The translations under genes were made by a program, and so were the position numbers. 18,601 bases of DNA from JAFTYR01 sp964571375 (lineage in GTDB: Bacteria; Pseudomonadota; Gammaproteobacteria; Burkholderiales; Burkholderiaceae_F), in assembly GCA_964571375.1 (NCBI GenBank), contig CAZNBL010000024.1:1-18601 (forward strand). The letters are read 5' to 3'. Below the pieces are notes generated by a model. That model made no database searches. It was not told the origin of the DNA and worked only from the letters and a program-made list of their open reading frames with translations. Numbering within the stretch: position 1 is the first letter of the stretch; each line of letters begins with the position of its first letter. Of this stretch, positions 1-7,557 are shown in pieces.

Positions 1-1
1 A

Positions 2-37
2 GTCAGCGGCCGCGTCTTCAAGGCTCTCGGAGCTTAA
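2..37 (+). CDS. 3' end of an upstream gene (partial, product unknown)
   Basis: Reading from base 2 gives an eleven-residue tail, VSGRVFKALGA, followed by TAA at 35-37. The third codon positions are mostly C or G, as in the other genes here, and a strong rho-independent terminator begins 15 bases after the stop. Together these suggest the end of a plus-strand gene. The third frame also closes nearby, with TAA at 42-44, so the frame is a judgement based on codon use. Too little is visible to assign a function. Confidence 0.45.
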   Translation, partial: VSGRVFKALGA

Positions 38-51
38 TCGGTAAGTACCGC

Positions 52-83
52 AACCGGCAGCCCTTAAAAGCTGCCGGTTTTCT
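52..83 (+). terminator. Rho-independent terminator of the gene upstream of galE
   Basis: A perfect 10-bp stem is formed by aaccggcagc (52-61) and gctgccggtt (70-79), with an 8-base loop (62-69), followed by a T-rich run to base 83. The reverse strand lacks a T tract after the hairpin, so it should act on plus-strand transcription only. Confidence 0.9.
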
Positions 84-125
84 TATATAAACAGCTTTTG
101 TTTCTGACGAAAGCACCCGTACATT
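84..125 (+). promoter_or_regulatory. Probable galE promoter region (element choice uncertain)
   Basis: Only about 50 bases lie between the upstream terminator and the galE start. TATATA at 84-89 (or TATAAA at 86-91) is a good -10-like element and would give a leader of about 35 bases. Its -35 partner would fall inside the terminator hairpin and is poor. A second reading pairs TTGTTT (98-103) with TACATT (120-125) at 16-bp spacing, which would start the transcript almost at the ATG. Neither can be proven from sequence. Confidence 0.35.
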
Positions 126-133
126 ATTTGGTT

Positions 134-1150
134 ATGACGAAGAAAATTCTTGTCACCGGCGGTACCGGCTATATCGGTTCCCATACGGTGGTTGAACTGA
201 TCAACGCCGGTTTCGAACCGGTTATTTTCGACAATTTCAGCAACAGCAAGAAGTCGGTTCTCGACCGCATCGAAACTCTGACAGGCAAGCGTCCTTGCCT
301 GATCGAAGGAGATATCCGCGACGGCGCTGCGCTTGACCGCGTATTCCGCGAGCACGACATCAAGTCCGTGATCAACTTTGCCGGCCGCAAGGCTGTCGGC
401 GAATCTCAGGCCGATCCGCTCCTTTACTTCTCCGTCAATGTCGAAGGCACCGTCGTCCTTTTAAAGAAAATGAAGGAATACGGCGTCAAAGAATTCGTAT
501 TTTCTTCTTCCGCCACTGTTTACGGCGACCCCGGCTACGACCGATTTACAGAAGACACTCCGCTTTCTCCGATCAACAACTACGGAGAATCCAAGTGGAT
601 GGTCGAAGAGATCCTTCGCCGCTTAAGCAAAGCGGAACCCGACTGGCGTATCGCCATCCTCCGCTACTTCAATCCGGTCGGCGCCCATGAATCTGGCCTC
701 ATCGGCGAAGACCCGACAGGTATTCCGGCAAATCTCATGCCGTTTATTTCTCAGGTAGCCGTCGGCCGCCGAGATAAGCTCAAGGTATTCGGCGACGACT
801 ATCCGACCCGCGACGGCACCGGTGCACGAGACTACATCCATGTAGTCGATCTCGCATTGGGTCACCTGGCCGCTCTCAGAGCACTCGACAAGAAGGAAGG
901 TCTTATTACGGTCAACCTCGGTACCGGTAACAACACAACCGTACTTGAGCTGATCCACGCCTTTGAAAAGGCTTCGGGCCGCAAGGTTGCCTACGAAGTG
1001 GTGGAACGCCGCCCGGGCGACGTTGCCGCCAACTACGCCGATCCTGCGCTTGCCAAGACCCTGCTCGGCTGGACGGCCGAACGTGACATCGACAAGATGT
1101 GCGAAGACACCTGGCGTTGGCAGCAGATGAATCCGAACGGCTATCCGTAA
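134..1150 (+). CDS. galE: UDP-glucose 4-epimerase
   Basis: GalE interconverts UDP-glucose and UDP-galactose in the cytosol with tightly bound NAD, supplying galactose for LPS and other glycans. The 338-residue protein has the length of the E. coli enzyme. It opens with the Rossmann NAD motif GGTGYIG (9-15), carries NFAGRKAVGES (81-91), a catalytic serine in SSSATVYG (124-131), and the YxxxK pair Y150/K154 in NNYGESK. An in-frame start at 98 would add 12 residues before the Rossmann strand. The ATG at 134 is preferred because the motif then sits at the usual distance from the N terminus, although no clear Shine-Dalgarno sequence precedes it. The gene stands alone between terminators and converges with alaS. 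Only the exact start is in doubt. Confidence 0.95.
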   Translation: MTKKILVTGGTGYIGSHTVVELINAGFEPVIFDNFSNSKKSVLDRIETLTGKRPCLIEGDIRDGAALDRVFREHDIKSVINFAGRKAVGESQADPLLYFSVNVEGTVVLLKKMKEYGVKEFVFSSSATVYGDPGYDRFTEDTPLSPINNYGESKWMVEEILRRLSKAEPDWRIAILRYFNPVGAHESGLIGEDPTGIPANLMPFISQVAVGRRDKLKVFGDDYPTRDGTGARDYIHVVDLALGHLAALRALDKKEGLITVNLGTGNNTTVLELIHAFEKASGRKVAYEVVERRPGDVAANYADPALAKTLLGWTAERDIDKMCEDTWRWQQMNPNGYP

Positions 1151-1171
1151 GAAGCTGTTCATCGAAAAACA

Positions 1172-1204
1172 AAAAGGGCTTGAGAAAAATCTCAAGCCCT
1201 TTTT
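1172..1204. terminator. Bidirectional terminator between galE and alaS
   Basis: The stem agggcttgag (1175-1184) pairs with ctcaagccct (1191-1200), with A/T pairs extending both ends and a short A-rich loop. A-runs on the left and T-runs on the right give a T tract on either strand, so the hairpin can end both galE (+) and alaS (-). Confidence 0.92.
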
Positions 1205-1210
1205 GTCATA

Positions 1211-1231
1211 CCTGCGGCGTTCTGCCGCAGG
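1211..1231. repeat. GC-rich inverted repeat just downstream of alaS
   Basis: cctgcggc (1211-1218) and gccgcagg (1224-1231) form a perfect 8-bp stem with a 5-base loop. It lies between the alaS stop and the bidirectional terminator and has no T tract of its own on either strand. It may protect the alaS mRNA 3' end or assist termination; this is inference. Confidence 0.6.
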
Positions 1232-1242
1232 CTGAGGGTCGA

Positions 1243-3867
1243 TTACAGACGCTCTTTCACGAAGCCTTCGGCTTCTGCGACGATCGCGTTCATATCGCTC
1301 GGAGCAACGCCGCCGCCCTGAGCAAAGTCAGGTCTGCCTCCGCCCTTACCGCCGAGCTTGCCGGCGATGAAGGAAACGATTTCACCGGCCTTGACCTTGC
1401 CTGTGACGTCCTTGGTGACGCCGACGGCAACGCTTGCCTTACCTTCTTCAGCCTTAAGAAGCACAACGACTGCGCTCTTTAACTGATCCTTGAGGCGGTC
1501 GATGGTTTCGCGCATTGCCTTGGTTTCGATACCCTTCATTTCGGTAACGAGAACCTTGACGCCGCCGATGTCGGCTGCCTTGGCAAGAAGTTCGGAAGCA
1601 CCGGACTGAGCAAGCTTGCTCTTGAGCTGAGCAACTTCCTTTTCGAGCTGCTTCAGAGCTGCAAGCGTGTCCTGAGTCTTCTGGAGAACTTCGTCAACCG
1701 GAGCGCGGAATTCGCCTGCGATTTCGCTGAGAACGTCTTCCTGCTTCTGCATAAGCTGCAGAGCGGCAAGACCGGTCACGGCTTCGATACGGCGGATACC
1801 GGCAGCAACACCGGCTTCGGAAACGATCTTGAAGACGCCGATGTCACCGGTACGGGAAACATGGGTACCGCCGCAGAATTCGCAGCTGGAGCCGATGTTC
1901 ACAACGCGGACGACTTCGCCGTACTTTTCACCGAAGAGCATCATGGCGCCGCTGTTCTTGGCTTCTTCAATCGGCATTTCGCGAACATTGGATTCAACGT
2001 TCTTGAGAATTTCTGCATTGACGATAGCTTCGACCTTGCGGATTTCTTCTGCGCTCAGAGCACCGGTGTGAGCAAAGTCAAAACGGGCTCTTTCAGCGTT
2101 GACCATGGAGCCTCTCTGCTGAACGTGATCGCCGAGGACTTCGCGAAGAGCCTTGTGCATCAGGTGAGTTGCAGAGTGGTTGCGTGCTGTGGCTGCGCGC
2201 AGATCTTCGTTGACGGTACCGGCAAAAACGTCGCCGACCTTGACGGTGCCTTCGCTCACATGAACCATGTGACCGAATACGTCAGCCTTGATCTTGAAGA
2301 CGTCGTTGACCTGCATCAGAGCAGTCTTGTTCTTGAAGACGCCCTTATCGCCCATCTGACCGCCGCTTTCTGCGTAGAACGGTGTTTCACCGAACACTGC
2401 AACAACTTCGTCGCCGCCTTCGGCTGTTTCAACGGCTTCGCCGTCCTTGTAGAGAGCGAGAACGCGGCATTCTTCGGCACCGGTAGCACCGTAGCCGACG
2501 AACTTAGTGGCTTCGCCTGTGTATTCGAGGCCCTGAGCCATCTTGAACTTACCGCTGGCGCGTGCCATTTCACGCTGCTTTTCCATTTCGGCTTCGAAGC
2601 CTTCTGTATCGACAGTCACGTCGCGTTCGCGGCAGACGTCGGCAGTAAGGTCGACCGGGAAGCCGTATGTGTCGTGCAGCTTGAAGGCAACCTTACCGGA
2701 GAGCTGCTTGGAGCCGTCGGCAAGAGCTTCGTTGAGGATATCGAGACCCTTTTCGAGTGTCTGGCTGAAGCGGACTTCTTCCTGGTGCAGGATTTCCTTG
2801 ATCTTCGGATTGCGGATTTCCGGATACTGATCGCCCATTTCTGCAGCCACTGCATCGACGAGTGTGCTGAAGAAGAGCTTTCTGGCGCCGAGCTTGAAGC
2901 CGTGACGCATACCGCGGCGGGCAATACGGCGCAGAACGTAGCTGCGGCCTTCGTTACCCGGAACGATACCGTCGGCGATGATGAATGTGCAGGCACGGAT
3001 GTGGTCGGCAATTACCTTGACGCTCGGGCACTGCGGATCGACGTTTTCTGCGCCGGCAGCTTCAACAGCAGCGACGACAGCCTTTCTCAGGTTGACGAAA
3101 AGGTCGATGTCGTAGTTGGAGTGAACGTTCTGCAGAACGCCTGCGATACGTTCGAGACCCATACCGGTGTCGATGCTCGGACGCGGCAGCTTGTGCATTT
3201 CGCCCTTTTCATCGCGGTTGTACTGCATGAAAACAAGGTTCCAGATTTCCATGTAGCGGTCGCCGTCTTCGTCGGGGCTTCCCGGAGGGCCGCCCTGAAC
3301 GCTTTCGCCGTGGTCATAGAAGATTTCGGAGCAAGGACCGCAGGGGCCGGTGTCGCCCATCATCCAGAAGTTGTCGGAAGCGTAGCGGGCACCCTTGTTG
3401 TCGCCGATACGGACGATACGTTCTGCAGGAACGCCGACTTCCTTATGCCAGATGTCATAAGCTTCGTCGTCTTCGGCATAAACCGTAACCCACAGCTTTT
3501 CCGGCGGAAGCATGAAGTGCTCGGTGAGCAGCTCCCATGCGTTGCGGATGGCGTCATGCTTGAAATAGTCACCGAAACTGAAGTTTCCGAGCATTTCGAA
3601 GAATGTGTGGTGACGGGCTGTATAACCGACGTTTTCAAGGTCGTTGTGCTTACCGCCGGCACGAACGCACTTCTGTGCTGTAGTAGCGCGGCTGTAAGCG
3701 CGCTTGTCGAAGCCGAGGAATACGTCCTTGAACTGGTTCATACCTGCGTTGGTAAACAGCAGTGTGGGGTCGTCGCCCGGAACTACAGGACTCGAGGCAA
3801 CAACTGTGTGCCCCTTGGATTCCATGAATTTCAGGAATGTTGTACGAATTTCGTTTGTAGTAAACAT
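1243..3867 (-). CDS. alaS: Alanyl-tRNA synthetase
   Basis: Attaches alanine to tRNA-Ala in the cytosol and clears mischarged Ser- or Gly-tRNA. The 874 residues match the usual bacterial length (E. coli about 876). A class II catalytic core fills the N-terminal part, with the motif 2 region around 60-103 and the GDTGPCGPCSE segment at 171-181. The editing domain shows the metal ligands HSATH (H564, H568) and CGGTH (C665, H669). A predicted coiled-coil stretch (about 705-755) leads into the glycine-rich DHHA1-type C-Ala domain (GGKGGGRPDFAQGGG, 839-853). The ATG start has a purine-rich AGAGAG a few bases upstream. It has its own promoter region after the hemN terminator and converges with galE. 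All domains look intact. Confidence 0.98.
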   Translation of the reverse strand: MFTTNEIRTTFLKFMESKGHTVVASSPVVPGDDPTLLFTNAGMNQFKDVFLGFDKRAYSRATTAQKCVRAGGKHNDLENVGYTARHHTFFEMLGNFSFGDYFKHDAIRNAWELLTEHFMLPPEKLWVTVYAEDDEAYDIWHKEVGVPAERIVRIGDNKGARYASDNFWMMGDTGPCGPCSEIFYDHGESVQGGPPGSPDEDGDRYMEIWNLVFMQYNRDEKGEMHKLPRPSIDTGMGLERIAGVLQNVHSNYDIDLFVNLRKAVVAAVEAAGAENVDPQCPSVKVIADHIRACTFIIADGIVPGNEGRSYVLRRIARRGMRHGFKLGARKLFFSTLVDAVAAEMGDQYPEIRNPKIKEILHQEEVRFSQTLEKGLDILNEALADGSKQLSGKVAFKLHDTYGFPVDLTADVCRERDVTVDTEGFEAEMEKQREMARASGKFKMAQGLEYTGEATKFVGYGATGAEECRVLALYKDGEAVETAEGGDEVVAVFGETPFYAESGGQMGDKGVFKNKTALMQVNDVFKIKADVFGHMVHVSEGTVKVGDVFAGTVNEDLRAATARNHSATHLMHKALREVLGDHVQQRGSMVNAERARFDFAHTGALSAEEIRKVEAIVNAEILKNVESNVREMPIEEAKNSGAMMLFGEKYGEVVRVVNIGSSCEFCGGTHVSRTGDIGVFKIVSEAGVAAGIRRIEAVTGLAALQLMQKQEDVLSEIAGEFRAPVDEVLQKTQDTLAALKQLEKEVAQLKSKLAQSGASELLAKAADIGGVKVLVTEMKGIETKAMRETIDRLKDQLKSAVVVLLKAEEGKASVAVGVTKDVTGKVKAGEIVSFIAGKLGGKGGGRPDFAQGGGVAPSDMNAIVAEAEGFVKERL

Positions 3868-3917
3868 TTATCTCTCTGGATTCAGCGGGCTGAAACGTCC
3901 GCAAACAGCTTTAAATT

Positions 3918-3950
3918 TTAACAGACAGAGGCGAAAAGTCGCTTGTTTCC
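3918..3950 (-). promoter_or_regulatory. Possible alaS promoter
   Basis: On the minus strand upstream of alaS a TAAAAT -10-like hexamer lies in the A/T-rich patch near 3918-3923. At a spacing of 16-17 bases the matching -35 position is GCGAC, which shares only the GAC core with TTGACA. Position is sensible (after the hemN terminator, about 55 bases before the start) but the -35 is weak. Confidence 0.35.
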
Positions 3951-3983
3951 GAGTTGTCCGACCCCTCTTTGTCTCATTAAACA

Positions 3984-4012
3984 GAAAAAGCACTCGTTTC
4001 GAGTGCTTTTTC
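3984..4012 (-). terminator. Terminator of hemN
   Basis: gaaaaagcactcg (3984-3996) and cgagtgctttttc (4000-4012) form a perfect 13-bp hairpin with a 3-base loop. On the minus strand it ends in a T run and lies 17 bases after the hemN stop. The arms are symmetric, so it could also stop plus-strand read-through. Confidence 0.9.
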
Positions 4013-4028
4013 CTTAGCTTTGAAGATT

Positions 4029-5432
4029 TTATACGATGCGCGAGTAACGGCGTACGCGTTCGTCTTCTCTGAGATAACGGTCGAAGTTCATCGCAACGGC
4101 ACGCACAAGCAGCTTGCCCTTCGGTGTGACTTCGATGCGGTCGTCTTCGAGAACAACGAGACCTTCTTCGACGAAGCGCTTCAGAGCTTCGAGCTCATAG
4201 GCGAAGTATTCGTCGAACGTGATGCCGAACTGACGTTCGATGTCGGCCTTGATGATTTCGAACTGGCACATCACGTTCATGATCACGCGGTAGCGCAGCT
4301 GATCGTCGTCATTTAATTCGTAGCCGCGGATGGTCGAGAGCTCGCCCTTGGCGATCTGCTCGTAGTAGCCCGGAATATCGCGGGCGTTGGCTGCGTAACA
4401 GGGACCGATCTTGCTGATCGAAGAAGCGCCGAGCGCAATCATGTCGCATTCGGGCTTGGTGGAATAACCCTGGAAGTTTCTCTGCAGCGTGCCGTTGATC
4501 TGAGCAAGAGCAAGCTCGTCGGTTGTCTTGGCAAAGTGGTCCATACCGATGTAGTGATAGCCGTTTTCTGTGAGACGGCGGATCGCATCCATCATGATGT
4601 CGACCTTCTCGGGTGTGCTCGGCAGATCGTCGATGTTGATACGTCTCTGAGCCTTGAAGTGTTCGGGCAGATGAGCGTAGTGGTAGAGCGCGATACGGTC
4701 CGGAGACATTTCGATGATCTGATCGAGTGTCTTCTTGAAGGATTCTCTTGTCTGGAACGGCAGACCGTAAATCAAGTCCATATTGATGGAGTTGAAGCCG
4801 GATTCGCGGGCAGTATTGAGAACGGACTCAACCATGCTGCGCGGCTGGATGCGGTTGACGGCGAGCTGAACGCGCTCGTCGAGATCCTGCACGCCGATAC
4901 TCATACGGTTGAAGCCGATGGAAGCAAGATGACGGACCTTTTCGGGCGGGCAGCTTCTCGGATCGACTTCGATCGAAATTTCAGCGTTTTCTGCAAGCGG
5001 GAAGCGCTCGGTGAGCGTCTTCATGACGAGCGTGAGCTCTTCATTGTCGAGGAATGTCGGAGAACCGCCGCCGAAGTGGAGCTGTTCGACAAGCTTCTTG
5101 CCGGTAAGGTGTGCGGCGATGAGGTCGCATTCCTTGCCGAGCATTTCAATGTACTCTTTGGAATGAGAGTGATCCTTGGTGATCACCTTGTTGCAGCCGC
5201 AGTAGTAGCAGATGTTGGAGCAGTACGGAATGTGAACGTACAGGCTCAGAGCAGCATCGGGACGCTTTTCGCCTCTTTCGGAGAGAACACGGATGTAATC
5301 GGAGGGACCGAATTCCTTCTTAAAACGGTCGGCCGTGGGATAAGAGGTATAACGGGGACCGGGGACGTCAAAACGCTGCAGGAGCTCGAGTTCCGGAAGC
5401 TCTACGACGTTGTTAGCTGCTTGTACAGTCAT
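4029..5432 (-). CDS. hemN: Oxygen-independent coproporphyrinogen III dehydrogenase
   Basis: HemN is a radical-SAM enzyme that decarboxylates two propionate side chains of coproporphyrinogen III to give protoporphyrinogen IX without oxygen, the anaerobic route of haem synthesis. The 467-residue protein has the family length. The cluster motif is C71-x3-C75-x2-C78-x-C80 in PYCSNICYYCGC, preceded by the tyrosine of LYVHIPYC. GGGSPTFL follows as the SAM-binding glycine-rich stretch, and a HemN C-terminal domain closes the protein. The ATG at 5432 is chosen over the adjacent TTG at 5435 because AAGGAA sits 5 bases before the ATG. It is divergent from fnr with FNR-type sites between them, which fits anaerobic control. 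The true hemN pattern CxxxCxxCxC favours HemN over HemW-like paralogues. Confidence 0.96.
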   Translation of the reverse strand: MTVQAANNVVELPELELLQRFDVPGPRYTSYPTADRFKKEFGPSDYIRVLSERGEKRPDAALSLYVHIPYCSNICYYCGCNKVITKDHSHSKEYIEMLGKECDLIAAHLTGKKLVEQLHFGGGSPTFLDNEELTLVMKTLTERFPLAENAEISIEVDPRSCPPEKVRHLASIGFNRMSIGVQDLDERVQLAVNRIQPRSMVESVLNTARESGFNSINMDLIYGLPFQTRESFKKTLDQIIEMSPDRIALYHYAHLPEHFKAQRRINIDDLPSTPEKVDIMMDAIRRLTENGYHYIGMDHFAKTTDELALAQINGTLQRNFQGYSTKPECDMIALGASSISKIGPCYAANARDIPGYYEQIAKGELSTIRGYELNDDDQLRYRVIMNVMCQFEIIKADIERQFGITFDEYFAYELEALKRFVEEGLVVLEDDRIEVTPKGKLLVRAVAMNFDRYLREDERVRRYSRIV

Positions 5433-5441
5433 CAAATTTCC

Positions 5442-5455
5442 TTGATCTAACGCAA
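5442..5455. promoter_or_regulatory. FNR-type half-conserved site overlapping the hemN leader
   Basis: TTGATctaaCGCAA has a perfect left half-site and 3 of 5 matches in the right half of the FNR consensus TTGAT-N4-ATCAA. Seen from hemN it reads TTGCG-N4-ATCAA, only about 10 bases before the hemN start and touching its Shine-Dalgarno sequence. If occupied there it would more likely repress than activate. Weaker than the 5491 site. Confidence 0.45.
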
Positions 5456-5490
5456 TATTCTGCTATGATTTTTTGAATTCTCTCATTTTA

Positions 5491-5504
5491 TTGAGAAAAG
5501 TCAA
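5491..5504. promoter_or_regulatory. FNR box between hemN and fnr
   Basis: TTGAGaaaaGTCAA matches the FNR consensus TTGAT-N4-ATCAA at 8 of 10 informative positions with the correct 4-base gap. Its centre, 5497.5, is 41.5 bases from a predicted hemN start near 5456, with a weak -10-like CATAGC at 5467-5462, the geometry of a class II FNR-activated promoter. It could also act on fnr on the other strand. The site is clear; which promoter it controls is inference. Confidence 0.6.
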
Positions 5505-5576
5505 AGAGATGCGAGCATAAGCTCTTGCAAAAAAACTCTTTGCCTCAACCGACTGAATTTACTTTTCCAGCCAGCA

Positions 5577-6305
5577 ATGACGATGCCAGTTTCGACCTCC
5601 TCCGCCGTCGGATGTTCCGGATGCAATCTCCGGGCTTCCTGTCTGCCCGACGGGCTCTCCGGCAAGGATATCGAATTAATCGAGAATCTCATTCCCGCGC
5701 ACCGCGTCATCCGCAGGGGTTCCCCGCTTTTCCGCTCGGGCGATCCGCTCGAAGGGTTCTATGTCATCCGCCTGGGATTCATCAAAACCACCGTAACGCT
5801 CAATGACGGGCGCGAACAGGTGGTCGGCTTCCACATGGCAGGCGACATTTTAGGCTTCGATGCCGTCGGAGGAGACATCCACGTGTGCGATGCCGTCGCA
5901 CTCGAAGACACCGAAGTCTGCGTCATTCCCTACAAGCGTTTCAATGAAGTCGCCGCGGCTATCCCCTCGCTGCACCGTCACGTGCACGAACAGATGAGTC
6001 TCGACATGAACCGTCTGCACGGCATCATGCTGATGCTCGGCTCCATGCACGCCGACGAGCGTCTTGCCAGCTTCCTGCTTCAGCTCTCTCAGCGCTACGA
6101 AGCACGCGGATTCTCGAGAACCGAATTCGTGCTGCGCATGACACGTGCCGAAATCGGCAGCTACTTAGGTCTCAAACTCGAAACCGTCAGCAGAGTCCTT
6201 TCACGCTTTTCGGCAATGAAGCTTATCGAAGTCAACCAAAAGCACGTACGCATCCTTGATGCCAAGGGACTGCGCGCACTCATCAGCTGCGGCCAGAATC
6301 TCTGA
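5577..6305 (+). CDS. fnr: FNR-type oxygen-sensing transcriptional regulator
   Basis: A cytosolic CRP/FNR-family regulator that dimerises and binds DNA when its oxygen-labile [4Fe-4S] cluster is intact. The 242-residue protein carries the four cluster cysteines C13, C16, C22 and C115 with spacing identical to E. coli FNR (C20, C23, C29, C122), all offset by seven. The cyclic-nucleotide-type beta-roll covers about 30-140 (GFHMAGDILGFDAVG, 84-98). The C-terminal winged helix has the recognition residues E202, S205 and R206 (ETVSR), which in E. coli FNR read the TTGAT half-site. That fits the FNR boxes upstream. Start choice is between the ATGs at 5577 and 5583; neither has a clear Shine-Dalgarno sequence. 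It is divergent from hemN and stands alone before the TTT operon. Confidence 0.95.
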   Translation: MTMPVSTSSAVGCSGCNLRASCLPDGLSGKDIELIENLIPAHRVIRRGSPLFRSGDPLEGFYVIRLGFIKTTVTLNDGREQVVGFHMAGDILGFDAVGGDIHVCDAVALEDTEVCVIPYKRFNEVAAAIPSLHRHVHEQMSLDMNRLHGIMLMLGSMHADERLASFLLQLSQRYEARGFSRTEFVLRMTRAEIGSYLGLKLETVSRVLSRFSAMKLIEVNQKHVRILDAKGLRALISCGQNL

Positions 6306-6312
6306 AAAATCG

Positions 6313-6395
6313 GGACGGGCACCGAGCTTCTTTTGCCTGTCCGTCATCCTAGAAGCGCCGTCTTAAGAGGCGCTGAAATCAGGGCTCGCCGAGCC
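6313..6395 (+). other. Cluster of three stem-loops downstream of fnr
   Basis: The gene-free stretch 6306-6533 holds three hairpins in a row. First, 6313-6321 pairs with 6334-6342 (9 bp including one G-U, 12-base loop). Second, agcgcc (6354-6359) pairs with ggcgct (6369-6374). Third, ggctc (6383-6387) pairs with gagcc (6391-6395). None has a following T tract, so an ordinary intrinsic terminator is not evident. The first loop contains cgagc, complementary to gctcg in the third hairpin, so a long-range pairing is possible. It may be a structured fnr 3' end or a small RNA. I recognise no known RNA family. Confidence 0.4.
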
Positions 6396-6462
6396 TGCTA
6401 AGTATTTTCCCTTACAGATTGCAGGTTGTTTGTCCGAACTCGGTATTTCACTGCTTTTTTCA

Positions 6463-6468
6463 TACAAT
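6463..6468 (+). promoter_or_regulatory. Probable -10 element of the TTT transporter operon
   Basis: TACAAT matches the -10 consensus at 5 of 6 positions and lies about 65 bases before the binding-protein start. The hexamers 16-18 bases upstream (around 6439-6445) do not resemble TTGACA, so the promoter may need an activator. Confidence 0.45.
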
Positions 6469-6533
6469 GAACTTAATCCAATTAACCAACTATGGGGCTC
6501 CGCAGTCCCGCCCTTCAAACATTGGAGAACATT

Positions 6534-7532
6534 GTGAACACTAAAAAGATAAGCAGAAGAGCAGTCTGCGCATTCGCTGCCGCAACCTTATGTATGGGTG
6601 CCATGCCCGCACTTGCCCAGCAGGGTACGGACAACAATCCGATCCGCATTGTCGTTCCCTATCCCCCCGGAGGTCCCCTTGACGTCACAGCCCGAGCTGT
6701 CGCCGAAGGTGCCCGAGCAGACCTAGGCAACATCATTGTTGAAAACAAGCCCGGCGCCGGCGGCAACATCGGCGTGGACTACGTCTCCAAGCAGCAGCCC
6801 GACGGCATGACTATCGTAGTCGGTGCTCTTGCCACTCACGCAGTCAATCCGAACCTTTTCAGCAACCTGCCGTACGATCCGGTGAAGTCCTTCACTCCGA
6901 TCACTCTGATTGCACAGACTCCGAATGTTTTGGTGGTCACACCCGAATTCTCCAAGCGCACCGGCATCAAGGACGTCAAGAGCCTTATCGACTACGCCAA
7001 GAAGCATCCCGATGAATTGAATTACGCTTCCGGCGGCAACGGTTCTGCCGGCCACATGTCGGGCGAACTCCTCAAGGTAGACGCCGGCATCCGCATGATG
7101 CACATTCCGTTCAAGGGTGCGGCCGCCGCTCAGATGAGCGTCCTTTCCGGTCAGACCGATCTTATTTTCGACAACCTTGCGAGCGCTTCCGCCAACATCA
7201 AGGCCGGCAAGCTGATTCCGCTGGCAGTAACGACAGATGTCCGCTCCGCAGACCTGCCTGACGTTCCGACTATGATGGAAGCAGGCGTCCCGGGCTTCGA
7301 CATCTCCACCTGGTTCGCATTCTTTGCTCCGGCCGGTATGGACAAAGCCGTTCAGGACAAGCTCAACAAGGCTCTCGTTAAGTCGATCAACTCCGAAGCT
7401 ATGAAGGCAAGATTTGACCAGATGGCTGCCATCCCGAAGGGCGGCACTCCGGAAGAACTCGCTTCCTTCGTACAATCCGAACTCGGCAAATACAAGAAGA
7501 TTGTCGAAGCGAGCGGCGCCAGGGTTGACTGA
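6534..7532 (+). CDS. TTT-family (Bug/TctC) periplasmic substrate-binding protein
   Basis: Captures a small substrate, typically a carboxylate, in the periplasm and delivers it to the TctA/TctB membrane pair. The GTG at 6534 is chosen as start because GGAG lies 6 bases upstream and it puts a signal peptide at the N terminus: basic MNTKKISRR, a hydrophobic core, and an ALA|QQ site after residue 28. An ATG at 6492 would bury that signal. The mature protein shows Bug-family hallmarks: RIVVPYPPGGPLDVTAR near the N terminus, YDPVKSFTPITLIAQTPN, YASGGNGSAGHMSGELL, HIPFKGAAAAQ and LPDVPTMMEAGVPGF. Length (332) is typical. SRRAVC in the signal resembles a Tat motif. First gene of a three-gene operon. 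The ligand cannot be read from sequence. Confidence 0.93.
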   Translation: MNTKKISRRAVCAFAAATLCMGAMPALAQQGTDNNPIRIVVPYPPGGPLDVTARAVAEGARADLGNIIVENKPGAGGNIGVDYVSKQQPDGMTIVVGALATHAVNPNLFSNLPYDPVKSFTPITLIAQTPNVLVVTPEFSKRTGIKDVKSLIDYAKKHPDELNYASGGNGSAGHMSGELLKVDAGIRMMHIPFKGAAAAQMSVLSGQTDLIFDNLASASANIKAGKLIPLAVTTDVRSADLPDVPTMMEAGVPGFDISTWFAFFAPAGMDKAVQDKLNKALVKSINSEAMKARFDQMAAIPKGGTPEELASFVQSELGKYKKIVEASGARVD

Positions 7533-7557
7533 CATCCGGCCAGTTTCATCTTTACCC

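Noticed and set aside
98..133. Longer galE start at 98
   Set aside because: It adds 12 residues ahead of the first Rossmann strand that the family lacks, and the ATG at 134 gives the standard 338-residue length.
1861..3921. A 686-codon open frame on the plus strand opposite alaS
   Set aside because: It lies codon-for-codon in register with alaS, so it only reflects the lack of TTA, CTA and TCA codons there. The translation has no recognisable domain and there is no promoter or ribosome-binding site.
5473..5486. A third FNR-like sequence TTGAA-N4-CTCAT
   Set aside because: Too many mismatches in the right half-site; probably chance in an A/T-rich region.
6492..6533. ATG at 6492 as start of the TTT binding protein
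   Set aside because: It would place 14 residues before the signal peptide. The GTG at 6534 has a good Shine-Dalgarno sequence and a normal signal.
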